This document shows positions 11,717 to 20,077 of a DNA stretch of 64,000 nt, one piece after another (the stretch's first letter is position 1; every line of letters begins with the position of its first letter). The notes below the pieces were generated by a model. That model searched no databases. It worked only from the letters and a program-made list of their open reading frames with translations, and was not told the DNA's origin. This stretch comes from an uncultured Oceanospirillaceae bacterium (lineage in GTDB: Bacteria; Pseudomonadota; Gammaproteobacteria; Pseudomonadales; Balneatricaceae). The stretch is from the NCBI GenBank assembly GCA_937138495.1, contig CAKZPE010000011.1, forward strand, positions 1-64,000. Reading direction: 5' to 3'. The translations under genes and the position numbers were made by a program.

Positions 11717-11971
11717 TTAATACTCAATACAGCCCGATGTTAAACGCTCCCGATACACAACGATAAAAGGAATACCATCAATCACAAGCTCTCTTGTGTT
11801 GTTGACTCGCCCTTGCCGCCCGGCACGGGGATGTTCAGATAATATAAGGTGAACGCTATCGATAATATTGATGACAACATCAATAGCGATCAGGGGATCA
11901 TTGTCTTCGGAAATATATGCTTCAATTTGCTCAAGATCAGTATATGCAAGATCAGTCCATTTGAGCTGCAC
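11717..11971 (-). CDS. RelE/ParE-family toxin
   Basis: VQLKWTDLAYTDLEQIEAYISEDNDPLIAIDVVINIIDSVHLILSEHPRAGRQGRVNNTRELVIDGIPFIVVYRE; proposed GTG start at 11971 inside the antitoxin 3' end. Confidence 0.88.
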   Translation of the reverse strand: MQLKWTDLAYTDLEQIEAYISEDNDPLIAIDVVINIIDSVHLILSEHPRAGRQGRVNNTRELVIDGIPFIVVYRERLTSGCIEY

Positions 11972-12200
11972 GTTTAGACTCCCAACTGGCTTTAACGTCT
12001 GCATGATCGGTAAGACGCCCTTCATCAGCAGCGTGTATACCTTTCTCCACCTCAATAACAAACCGGTCTTCACGGGCAACGTATAACTTAATCGCTTCAG
12101 CCATCAGCCATTCACGGGGCCTGTCCATTGCCTCAGCCATTTGCCCGATACGTTTTAAGGTTTCATCATCCAGTGTTACTGAAGTAGTTTTTAAAGACAC
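11952..12200 (-). CDS. CopG/RHH-family antitoxin
   Basis: MSLKTTSVTLDDETLKRIGQMAEAMDRPREWLMAEAIKLYV ribbon-helix-helix; overlaps toxin start by 20 nt. Confidence 0.88.
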   Translation of the reverse strand: MSLKTTSVTLDDETLKRIGQMAEAMDRPREWLMAEAIKLYVAREDRFVIEVEKGIHAADEGRLTDHADVKASWESKRAAQMD

Positions 12201-12303
12201 GGTGATTCTCCGGAATTCTCTGCGAACCTAAACTATAGCGAACATGACTTTCGCTGTCTGCTTAAGCGCTATTATCAGCATGCCTGGCACCCCGCCTTTG
12301 AGA

Positions 12304-12714
12304 CTAGTCAATAGTCTCTGCCTCACGGCAACGGTAAGCTTCTAAGTGCTTCTCTACCTCAATTAAATATTCATTCCAGCCACGCAGCATCGCCAGTGCC
12401 TGTATATAGGGCAGGTCATCCATCAGCACACCCTCAAAATACACCGCACTGCGGCGGTTATCCCCTTCCCTCCGGTAAATACTGTCCGGCGGTGCAGGAT
12501 CACCCGACAGATCCGTCGGCAACTCATCGCCCTTCACGGGCTTTAGAATCTGTAGCCGAACGGTATTCCCCGTGCTATGAATGATTGTATGCGCCCCACG
12601 CCGGTTCAGGCTGAAGCTGAGCATCACCAAACCGCCAAAAAAGGCCGAAAGCGCCATTAAGTGTTTGCGGGTATAGGTTGCAGCAGGCTGCTGCGGAGGT
12701 ATGAGCGGTTCCAT
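12304..12714 (-). CDS. Hypothetical protein with one predicted TM segment
   Basis: 136 aa ORF, N-terminal hydrophobic stretch LMALSAFFGGLVMLSF; divergent from the HTH regulator. Confidence 0.55.
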   Translation of the reverse strand: MEPLIPPQQPAATYTRKHLMALSAFFGGLVMLSFSLNRRGAHTIIHSTGNTVRLQILKPVKGDELPTDLSGDPAPPDSIYRREGDNRRSAVYFEGVLMDDLPYIQALAMLRGWNEYLIEVEKHLEAYRCREAETID

Positions 12715-12821
12715 TGCGGTTGAAACTCCCTGTAAGTGCCTTGTTTACGCTGAAAAAATCGTTCCGGCGTTTGTGCATCCATGCTGTTGCCTATAGAGTT
12801 GTCTTTAGAGAGAAAAACAAC

Positions 12822-12840
12822 ATGGTTAAATATTAACCAT
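12822..12840. promoter_or_regulatory. Palindromic operator candidate 1
   Basis: ATGGTTAA-ata-TTAACCAT, perfect 8-bp arms. Confidence 0.6.
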
Positions 12841-12865
12841 CTATTGCTTAGCCATCAATACCGAG

Positions 12866-12882
12866 TAGTTAATATTTAACTA
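12866..12882. promoter_or_regulatory. Palindromic operator candidate 2
   Basis: TAGTTAA-tat-TTAACTA, perfect 7-bp arms sharing GTTAA..TTAAC with operator 1, 11 bp before the HTH gene. Confidence 0.6.
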
Positions 12883-12892
12883 ATTTATTTCT

Positions 12893-13177
12893 ATGATGCG
12901 AGAGAGACTGATAGCTTTGGTTAATCATACCTGTGAAACCAAAAGCATTCATAAAGAGTTTTCTGAGAAAACTGGATTATCCAGAAGCGTGATTAAGAAC
13001 CTGTTGAACGGAGTACAACGTTTCAATGAGGATCACATCCGCCTCATCACAACTGCATTCCCCCAATATAAAATGTGGTTCGTCTTCGGCCAGACACAGC
13101 CTGAAACAGCACAAACCAGCCCAGAGCTTGAAGAGGTAGCAGGTAGCTACGGAAAAACAGAGACGGATACGCAATAG
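12893..13177 (+). CDS. HTH (XRE-like) DNA-binding regulator
   Basis: HKEFSEKTGLSRSVIKNLLNGVQRFNEDHIRLITTAFPQYKMWFVFG helix-turn-helix. Confidence 0.7.
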   Translation: MMRERLIALVNHTCETKSIHKEFSEKTGLSRSVIKNLLNGVQRFNEDHIRLITTAFPQYKMWFVFGQTQPETAQTSPELEEVAGSYGKTETDTQ

Positions 13178-13275
13178 CGTAAAGGATCAGGGAACGCTGG
13201 CTAAGATAATAATGACCAGCGGGGCGCATGCAACATATGGATAATGAAGGCTTACACTGAAATCAGGGAAAGGAT

Positions 13276-13953
13276 ATGGTTAAAAAACTACTGCATTATG
13301 TCGGCCTGTCTCTCGCCGTATCTATTGGCGTACTAATTGCTCTCCAGCTCTCTGAACCTGTATCCAAATTAATAACATCATATCTGACGACCGATTTATC
13401 GGCTGAAAAGATAACAAAATCTGAATCACAAGCTCCTATGAATATGGAACAGATCTTTGCAGAGTTTGAAAAAGACGAAAAAAGATCACTATCCGATAAA
13501 GGCCAGCAACTACAAATAAGCTGCGACGCCTGGACATCTGCTTATCAAAGCCAACAAAATACAAGATCAAAAGAGTTAATGATTGAGTACTGCCTTAGAA
13601 AGCAGACCTTCATAAGAGAAGGAAGAGACTTAGCACCTGCAATATTTCAAGACCGCTACCAATCCGCTGAGATAATTCGAGAACCTGAGTCTGAATCAGA
13701 AGCCGCAAATTACATTAAAGGAGTACTCTATCTAAGCGACCAGAACTTCTCTCAAAAACCTGAATGGCTGGAAAGAAAAGAAAGTAAAACAGGAAAGGAA
13801 ATGGAATTAGTCTGCAATACATGGCTAACTGAATACACAACTACTCGAAGTGTAAGAGCACATGAGCTTGCGTATGAAAACTGTATTAAACTTCAAAAAT
13901 ATATTTTTGGAGGACCTGTTAGAACTGCAAAATCGACACATAATAAAAAATAA
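13276..13953 (+). CDS. Hypothetical membrane-anchored protein with internally duplicated C-x2-W-x3-Y-...-C module
   Basis: N-terminal TM, then two similar ~38-aa segments (ISCDAWTSAYQ..EYCLRKQTFIREG / LVCNTWLTEYT..ENCIKLQKYIFGG). Confidence 0.7.
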   Translation: MVKKLLHYVGLSLAVSIGVLIALQLSEPVSKLITSYLTTDLSAEKITKSESQAPMNMEQIFAEFEKDEKRSLSDKGQQLQISCDAWTSAYQSQQNTRSKELMIEYCLRKQTFIREGRDLAPAIFQDRYQSAEIIREPESESEAANYIKGVLYLSDQNFSQKPEWLERKESKTGKEMELVCNTWLTEYTTTRSVRAHELAYENCIKLQKYIFGGPVRTAKSTHNKK

Positions 13954-13997
13954 AAAGCTGACTCAATATTTAAGCCAGCTCATAATTAAAATAACAA

Positions 13998-15677
13998 CTA
14001 ATGTTCTACACAAATAAATTTACATTCGTTAGCTAAATAATTATAAATTAGCTTTAATGACTTCCTCGTTGAAATTCTGTTATCGTAATACCTATTAACA
14101 CTTCTATGAGATCTATATGAACTATAAGTAATATAGATCTTCTCTTTAGCTCGCGATAAAGCAACATATATTGCACAGTTATCTTCAAATTGAGCTTTAT
14201 TATAGTTCCAGAATGCTTGATCCTCTAAACCAACAAAAAAAACAGCTTTATATTCTAAACCTTTACATTTATGGATATTCATTACTTGAACAGTATTTTC
14301 CGTTCTAAATAGTTTAACAGCCTCCTGCAAAGAGTTTGCTTGTGAGCACATTGTCCTAAAATGTACTTCTAAATTTTGGACAACCTTATTTAAATATGTA
14401 TTTGATTTATACTGTTTCCATCTTGATTTAATTTTGCTTTTCCCAAGAAAATCTATGAAGGAATATACATATTGTACGACACTATCAATTTTATCACATA
14501 TCATTAAACGTTCTTTCTGCAAGACTATATAATGAACTAGATCAATATAAAGTTTTTCTTCTCTATCATCAAAACAGTCAATTTTATTTAGAGACAAGTT
14601 AATTTCATGAAGCTTAGTAATAACCTTCGGAGTAGAATCTGTGATTGCTTCTAAGAAAAATGAGAAAAGTTGACCAACCGGCTCATTTAATAAATCTCTC
14701 AAATCAGAAACATCTAGATTGTTTATACCATTAATTGATAATTTTTCACGAACTTTTTCCGTGTAACTTGATGCGTGCTGCTTAGTTAGTATGCAAATAT
14801 CATCTAAACATACGCCATTAGCACTTAATTTAATAATTTCATCAACTATAAAATTTGCTTCGTCAAACTCACCATCAAAAAAGTTAATCGTGCAATTATC
14901 AGTAGACTCTATCGAATCACCCATAAAATCATCTTCATTTATACAACTAAGAAAAGATGACAACCTTCCTTGTATTTCTAAAGAAGCTCTGTGATTTTTT
15001 AACAAATGCATACTTTGAGCAGAAAAATCACTTAAAAACTCATTAAAAACTGTTTTCCTAGCACCTGCAAAAACCATTATACATTGATTAATATCTCCTA
15101 CAGCAATAATCTCAGTAGCTGTATTCTGAAATAATAATATTAATAACTGATATTGTTCAGGTGTAACATCTTGAAACTCATCAACAAAAACATACTCGTA
15201 TGTATGTGAAAACAATTGTCTAATATCATGTCTTGCCTCTAATATGCCAATTGCTAACCCAATGATATCACTCATTAATATTCTAATGTTTCCATGTGCT
15301 TCGCTCTGTCGAAAAACGATATCATAATTATCTACAGGTCTTATCGCTTCTGGTAAAGATGCTTTAAATCTATCTACTATACTTTTACAAAATGCATGAA
15401 AAGTAAAAGAATCAAACCGTTCTGAATCTAATCCACATCTTTTATTTATTCTTTTCTTAATGTTTGACTGAGCTTCAACTTTAGATGTAAGTGAAAGTAT
15501 TCTCTTAGGCCATAAACTTTTTTTGCACATAAACAAGTAACTAGACTTCTGTGCTAACAATTCTGTTTTTCCTGAACCTGCCCCCGCTAAAACAGCTATT
15601 GATCCAGTACTATTAATTACATCCATTAGTTCTTTAGTAGGCTCAATACCATCCGTAGGCTGCCATTCATTCATCAT
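13998..15677 (-). CDS. UvrD/Rep-family helicase, GajB-like
   Basis: Motifs AVLAGAGSGKTELLAQ (I), FTFHAFC (Ib), VFVDEFQD (II), GDINQCIMVFAGA (III), NIHKCKGLEY (V), YVALSRAKEKIYI (VI); ATGA overlap with the upstream TOPRIM gene. Confidence 0.92.
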   Translation of the reverse strand: MMNEWQPTDGIEPTKELMDVINSTGSIAVLAGAGSGKTELLAQKSSYLFMCKKSLWPKRILSLTSKVEAQSNIKKRINKRCGLDSERFDSFTFHAFCKSIVDRFKASLPEAIRPVDNYDIVFRQSEAHGNIRILMSDIIGLAIGILEARHDIRQLFSHTYEYVFVDEFQDVTPEQYQLLILLFQNTATEIIAVGDINQCIMVFAGARKTVFNEFLSDFSAQSMHLLKNHRASLEIQGRLSSFLSCINEDDFMGDSIESTDNCTINFFDGEFDEANFIVDEIIKLSANGVCLDDICILTKQHASSYTEKVREKLSINGINNLDVSDLRDLLNEPVGQLFSFFLEAITDSTPKVITKLHEINLSLNKIDCFDDREEKLYIDLVHYIVLQKERLMICDKIDSVVQYVYSFIDFLGKSKIKSRWKQYKSNTYLNKVVQNLEVHFRTMCSQANSLQEAVKLFRTENTVQVMNIHKCKGLEYKAVFFVGLEDQAFWNYNKAQFEDNCAIYVALSRAKEKIYITYSSYRSHRSVNRYYDNRISTRKSLKLIYNYLANECKFICVEH

Positions 15678-17722
15678 TCTATGACCTCATTAGTAAGTGC
15701 AATTATTACTGCAGCTAGGCGATGAACTTCAGGAGGCAGACGCTCAATGATTTCTTGATCAGTAAGATCATCTTCTATCCTTGAAAAGATGCGAACGTGT
15801 GAAGCTGGCTTACTCTTATTTGATAAAAATCGGTATCTATACCATTTAAATTTATTTAAATATTCTTCTCCAAAGTCAAAACGAATCCCACTATTGCCTT
15901 GCTTCAGAACAGCAGTTTCTAGTTCCTCAACTTTCTTATCACCTTCAACATTTACAGGCCCTCGTTCTCCATAACTAGTATCTACTTCACAGTAAAAATC
16001 AGGAAAACTAGATATCATTGAGTAATCTAAATCTATCGGAGAGGAGAAAAAAACATTACAATTCTCAAGCTCATTAACAATATTAACGACATCCCCATTA
16101 AAGTCACTATAAGACAATTTATATTCAAGAGGATTTTGATCGCTATTCCATTCCGGCATATGATCAGCGATTTCCTGATATAAGTATTTACTTTTTTTAG
16201 CTCCATACTTATTAAGCTGATTGATAATATATTTTAGTCTGCCAAAACCACCACCACTCCGATCTACATCTAAATCAAGAAGTGTAACATATGGTATTTT
16301 TATTGAATCAAGCAACCGCCAAAAATGGTTTACGTGTTTACCCCCAAGAGGCACTATAGATATAGAATATTCATCAATATTAGCGTTATATTTACTAAGT
16401 ATTTTTGGAAGCAAAACTTTTTCGCTATCACCCTCCCCAAGAACTACAAGCTTAGAAAAGTATATTTCTGGGAATGCTTTTACAGCTTCACTTATATACT
16501 TAGCTTGTTCATCTTCATCGGAGGGTAGTTCTAAAGAGGAAATATGAGAACTTTCTGTTTCAGCACACAGTCTAAAATGTCTTATTTGAAGTGGTTCTAT
16601 ACGACTAATCAATGATGATGAATGAGTAGAAACAACTGCTTGACAATAATCATTCCCCCCATACTCTTTTATTAAATTAATTATCCTACCTAAGTAGTGT
16701 GGAGACAAATGATTTTCTGGTTCCTCTAAAGAAATTAAACTAAATATTGGAATTCTTATCTTCCCAGGATCAAAATTAGTTTCAGCTTTGTTCATAATTG
16801 ACTGTCTGGTCTCTTTATCAATGTCAAACAATGCTTTTGTCAAAGAAAAATATACTAATGATTTTTGTCCATCGCTCAGGCTACTTGTTTCAACTTTTCT
16901 TCCTGCTTCATCAGGCATAAACTGGAGTTGTATTAATTTAAGAATCTCATCTATATCTGATAATGGAAAATACAACCCAGCCTCACTTAAATAACGACCT
17001 TTATAAATTTTTGACCAGTTTCTATTTATTGCTTCAGATATTTGAACTAAAGCTGGATTTCCACTTGTTAGATCATTCAGTTTTTGTGCTTTACTTTCAA
17101 ACTTTTCCTGCTCTCCTTCAGACCAACTTATAGCTTTTAACAACCTCCCCAAAATTGCTCTAGAAGAATACTTTAACTGAAGTAAAGGATCTCTATTTGC
17201 AGGAATATATGTTACCTGTATTGAATTACGAACTGCTGCTGTCAAAGGTGTTTTATCATCATCTTCAGGTGTACTCATATCACCATCAATAACCCAAATA
17301 TTTTCTTCTATATCTCCAACTGGATTATATTCATAGCTAATACTAGCTTCTAACCTTACTCTAAACATCACTTCTTTTGAATTAACCCCAGTCACTAATC
17401 CATTTATTAACACAGGAATCGAAGGATTATCATCAGTAAGTTTAATTATAAAAAAAGCATCTATGATGATATTTTTATTGTGAAACCTATCCTCAACAAA
17501 TTTAGTATAAAAATCAGAAGGATTAATTTTTCTCAATCCTATATCTATTGAAAATAACTTATTCAACGCCTCTAAAACCGTACTCTTACCCGTACCATTA
17601 TGCCCTACAAAAGCAGTAATATTTTTATCAAACTTTATTGTCTGCGGAGACTCAGTTGCAATGCTCTTAAAGCCTGAAATAACTAATTTATCTAAAATCA
17701 TTTTTTTCCCTAATGCAGTCAA
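15674..17722 (-). CDS. OLD-family AAA ATPase with TOPRIM nuclease domain, GajA-like
   Basis: Walker A FVGHNGTGKSTVLEALNKLF, SLEEPENHLSP Walker B, VVSTHSSSLI, TOPRIM VVLGEGDSEKVLLPKIL and LLDLDVDRSGGG. Confidence 0.92.
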   Translation of the reverse strand: MTALGKKMILDKLVISGFKSIATESPQTIKFDKNITAFVGHNGTGKSTVLEALNKLFSIDIGLRKINPSDFYTKFVEDRFHNKNIIIDAFFIIKLTDDNPSIPVLINGLVTGVNSKEVMFRVRLEASISYEYNPVGDIEENIWVIDGDMSTPEDDDKTPLTAAVRNSIQVTYIPANRDPLLQLKYSSRAILGRLLKAISWSEGEQEKFESKAQKLNDLTSGNPALVQISEAINRNWSKIYKGRYLSEAGLYFPLSDIDEILKLIQLQFMPDEAGRKVETSSLSDGQKSLVYFSLTKALFDIDKETRQSIMNKAETNFDPGKIRIPIFSLISLEEPENHLSPHYLGRIINLIKEYGGNDYCQAVVSTHSSSLISRIEPLQIRHFRLCAETESSHISSLELPSDEDEQAKYISEAVKAFPEIYFSKLVVLGEGDSEKVLLPKILSKYNANIDEYSISIVPLGGKHVNHFWRLLDSIKIPYVTLLDLDVDRSGGGFGRLKYIINQLNKYGAKKSKYLYQEIADHMPEWNSDQNPLEYKLSYSDFNGDVVNIVNELENCNVFFSSPIDLDYSMISSFPDFYCEVDTSYGERGPVNVEGDKKVEELETAVLKQGNSGIRFDFGEEYLNKFKWYRYRFLSNKSKPASHVRIFSRIEDDLTDQEIIERLPPEVHRLAAVIIALTNEVIE

Positions 17723-17948
17723 CTATCCAAATGTGATATATCTAATATTTATCAAGCAATTAACCACGATTAACTATCTATTTCAGTATCATCTTGGTAT
17801 CAGTTGCCCTTCTATTGACCTAGGTTTGTACAAAAAACAAACATCCATAAAGCATTCTGATCAACCCAAATATTTTTCTTATATTGGACACACTGCTGCT
17901 ACTTCCAATAGCCTTACCTATACGGCATAGAATAATGAGGATAATTTC

Positions 17949-18137
17949 ATGTCAGTAGGAAGAAGGATTCAGTGTGGGTTGTGGATGTACGGCCAGAAGG
18001 CACCCACGGTAAGCGTGTTATTCGACTCTCTATCTACAAGAAGCCCCACTAAGGCTGAGGCCATCCGGTTTGAGTCTTTCGTCATTGCTGGAAACGCATC
18101 CGGGAGCACACGGGAGGACAGGCCTCGTGAATACTGA
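17949..18137 (+). pseudogene. Decayed phage-type tyrosine integrase N-terminal (arm-binding) fragment
   Basis: Two frame changes restore MSV-RKKDSVWVVDVRPEGTHGKRVIRLSIYKKP-TKAEAIRFESFVIAGNASGSTREDRPREY*, resembling P2-like integrase N-termini. Confidence 0.65.
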
Positions 18138-18207
18138 GAAATACTGTAGAATCACTGCTGAGTGAGGTATTCGAAACAGATATAAAACCTATAGAGCTAT
18201 AACTCTA

Positions 18208-18510
18208 ATGAATAAAATGTATACAGAAATGGCTTTGTTTGCTATTCCGGCTATCTTTATAGCCTCAGAATACTTTCTTGCAGGCGTTGCTCTACTGGCG
18301 ATTATAAATGCCATATATTATTTTTCTGGAGGAAGGTATGAAGCACTAAATTTTGATAACAAAATTGCTTTTCGTGTTACTGCCATACTTTTATATAGTA
18401 GCTGCGTAGGTTTTATTGATGATGCGGTATATGAGATTTTAGCTTTCTTATTTTTTGTTCCCCTTATGTTCTTTATGTTCAAGCCAGTGGAGAAACATTT
18501 AAAACAATAG
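18208..18510 (+). CDS. Hypothetical small integral membrane protein
   Basis: 100 aa, three or more hydrophobic segments. Confidence 0.5.
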   Translation: MNKMYTEMALFAIPAIFIASEYFLAGVALLAIINAIYYFSGGRYEALNFDNKIAFRVTAILLYSSCVGFIDDAVYEILAFLFFVPLMFFMFKPVEKHLKQ

Positions 18511-18560
18511 AAGTGGAATACTATAACCATAGGTAAGCATACTCTTAGCCAGGAAGATTG

Positions 18561-18745
18561 AGGCTAGGTCTTACCGTTTGCCCAGGCAAACGAAGTCAAG
18601 TTACATCTCCACGACAAACTTGCAAAGCCGTTCCCCCTCCTCCTTATCCGGAAGATACCAACTTAGTGGAATTTACCTGCCCAACTCACTCTAAGGTTTA
18701 CAAAGAATCAACACCTTATGTAGCTTTTTCATAATATACTAATTT
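18561..18745. repeat. Dispersed repeat copy 1 (direct repeat with 21347-21535)
   Basis: Shares aggtct..cc.tttgc...gcaaac, tggaattYacctgcccaactcactctaaggtYtac, and cttatg..ttcata.tata..aattt with copy 3. Confidence 0.7.
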
Positions 18746-18880
18746 TATCCTGAGCCTCTTTCAGAAACTCAGGACAACTATAAGTAGATATATTTTAGAA
18801 AGTTACGAAAAATAGTTCTCGAAGCCACTTGCTACAACAGCATTGGAATGGAAAGGATATGGAAACCTTCAAGTTGAATG
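18745..18880. repeat. Noncoding repeat A
   Basis: agaaactcaggacaacta...agttacgaaaaatagttctcgaagcca...atggaaaggatatgg similar to repeat B. Confidence 0.6.
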
Positions 18881-18954
18881 CTTTCACTGCTATCAATACA
18901 AAAGGGGAAATTCGAGTAAACATCGAAAGTCCCACTTAGATATTTCTAAAAACT

Positions 18955-19090
18955 AGAATTTATCGTTGTTCTCTCAAAGAAACTCAAGACAGCTAAAAAA
19001 CATTAAATTTCATATAGTTAAAAAGATAGCTCTCAGAATCAATTGATCGGCAGTACTGAGATGAAAAGGATGGTAAATACTTAAATTAAT
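18955..19090. repeat. Noncoding repeat B
   Basis: agaaactcaagacagcta...agttaaaaagatagctctcagaatca...atgaaaaggatggtaa, degenerate copy of repeat A. Confidence 0.6.
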
Positions 19091-19096
19091 AAGTTG

Positions 19097-19795
19097 TTAT
19101 TTCCATATTTCCGGCTTATCAATCGGCTTCTTACCAGTTTTTACTCGATCTGGTAACTGGGCGTTTATAAGCCACTGTTCCAGAACAGAAGTAACAGACC
19201 AAGTACAACGTTCAGATAACTCTTTCGACACACGACGTCCATCACCGTTTTCTTGTATTGGAAAAACAACCCCAATCGGTAAACTTGGATAATCTTCACG
19301 TAAACAGGATAAGACCGGCGACATATCTGAATCATTCGAACATAGAACAACCTGGTCACAATTTCCTTTTACTACGTCTCGGTAAATGCATAAAGAAAGC
19401 TGTACATCTGTTAACTTTTCTTCAAGCTTCCATACCCGGATTTTTTCAAAAGAATGGGGCCTTTTAGGACTAGAAGGACAATAAGGATAGACTGATGAAG
19501 GGCTCGGTAAATGATTTCCTAAAATAATTTCAAAGCTATTTTCTGGATTTGCATATTTCAAAGCTCGTAAAAATGCGCTCTGAGCATGTGCCGAAGCCTC
19601 TCCTTTTGGATGAAAGTTTGCTTTCGTAGGTGCTGTAAATAATTTTACAGTCAATTCTGTCGGCCTAAAGCCAGAATCAACAACCGGAAAAACTTCATTA
19701 AGAAACAAGGAATAGTAATCAATCCATTTGTAACTACTAGCTTTAAGCAGTCCGTAATAAAAGTTAAATCCATCTATATATACGATTGTTTTCAT
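19097..19795 (-). CDS. NYN-domain (PIN-like) predicted ribonuclease
   Basis: MKTIVYIDGFNFYYGLLK...KLTDVQLSLCIYRDVVKGNCDQVVLCSNDSDMSPVL with NYN acidic residues (D in YIDGFN, TDV, SNDSD); start at 19795 after AAAGGG RBS. Confidence 0.85.
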   Translation of the reverse strand: MKTIVYIDGFNFYYGLLKASSYKWIDYYSLFLNEVFPVVDSGFRPTELTVKLFTAPTKANFHPKGEASAHAQSAFLRALKYANPENSFEIILGNHLPSPSSVYPYCPSSPKRPHSFEKIRVWKLEEKLTDVQLSLCIYRDVVKGNCDQVVLCSNDSDMSPVLSCLREDYPSLPIGVVFPIQENGDGRRVSKELSERCTWSVTSVLEQWLINAQLPDRVKTGKKPIDKPEIWK

Positions 19796-19810
19796 TTTCC
19801 CTTTCTCAAG

Positions 19811-19845
19811 CACAAAAAAAGCCGCCATAAGGCAGCTCTTTTCGA
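19811..19845 (-). terminator. Intrinsic terminator between RNA modules and the NYN start codon
   Basis: Reverse strand AAAAGAGCTGCC-TTAT-GGCGGCTTTTTTT. Confidence 0.75.
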
Positions 19846-20041
19846 CCGGTCCTCAGGTAAGTAGACTAACTTAATAGTGTTTACTAGAGGGCAGTAGTAT
19901 CCGGTTTGTATACGTGGGCCTCAGGGTGGTGTTCTAACTTAATAGAGCCAACTAGAGGGAAGTAGTATCCACGTACACTATCGTCAGTAGTCTAGACTAG
20001 TCCGGGTCGATTGGCCTACGCCCTGACCTCTACTGCCGACC
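19846..20041 (-). ncRNA. Candidate structured repeat RNA (two 68-nt-period modules) upstream of NYN gene
   Basis: Two 50-nt cores ATACTACTKCCCTCTAGTnnnCnCTATTAAGTTAGnnnnnnnnCCTGAGG, each enclosed by a different complementary stem; promoter-like hexamers upstream, terminator downstream. Confidence 0.6.
19851..19986. repeat. Tandem 68-bp repeat, two units (19851-19918, 19919-19986)
   Basis: cctcagg...ctaacttaatag...actagaggg.agtagtatcc at exact 68-bp spacing. Confidence 0.9.
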
Positions 20042-20047
20042 ATATTA

Positions 20048-20077
20048 GTATATAAAAGCACTACTCTTGGTAGTAAA
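20048..20077 (-). promoter_or_regulatory. Putative sigma70 promoter for the repeat RNA / NYN transcript
   Basis: Reverse strand TTTACT-18 nt-TATACT. Confidence 0.45.

Noticed and set aside
19840-19860. Hammerhead ribozyme core (CUGAGGA...GAAA) near the second RNA module
   Set aside because: CUGANGA and GAAA occur once, but the stem II spacing is too short and the first module lacks GAAA; not a consistent hammerhead.
19851-19986. CRISPR-like tandem repeat
   Set aside because: Only two units of 68 bp, imperfect, no unique spacers of uniform length and no cas genes; fits structured RNA modules better.
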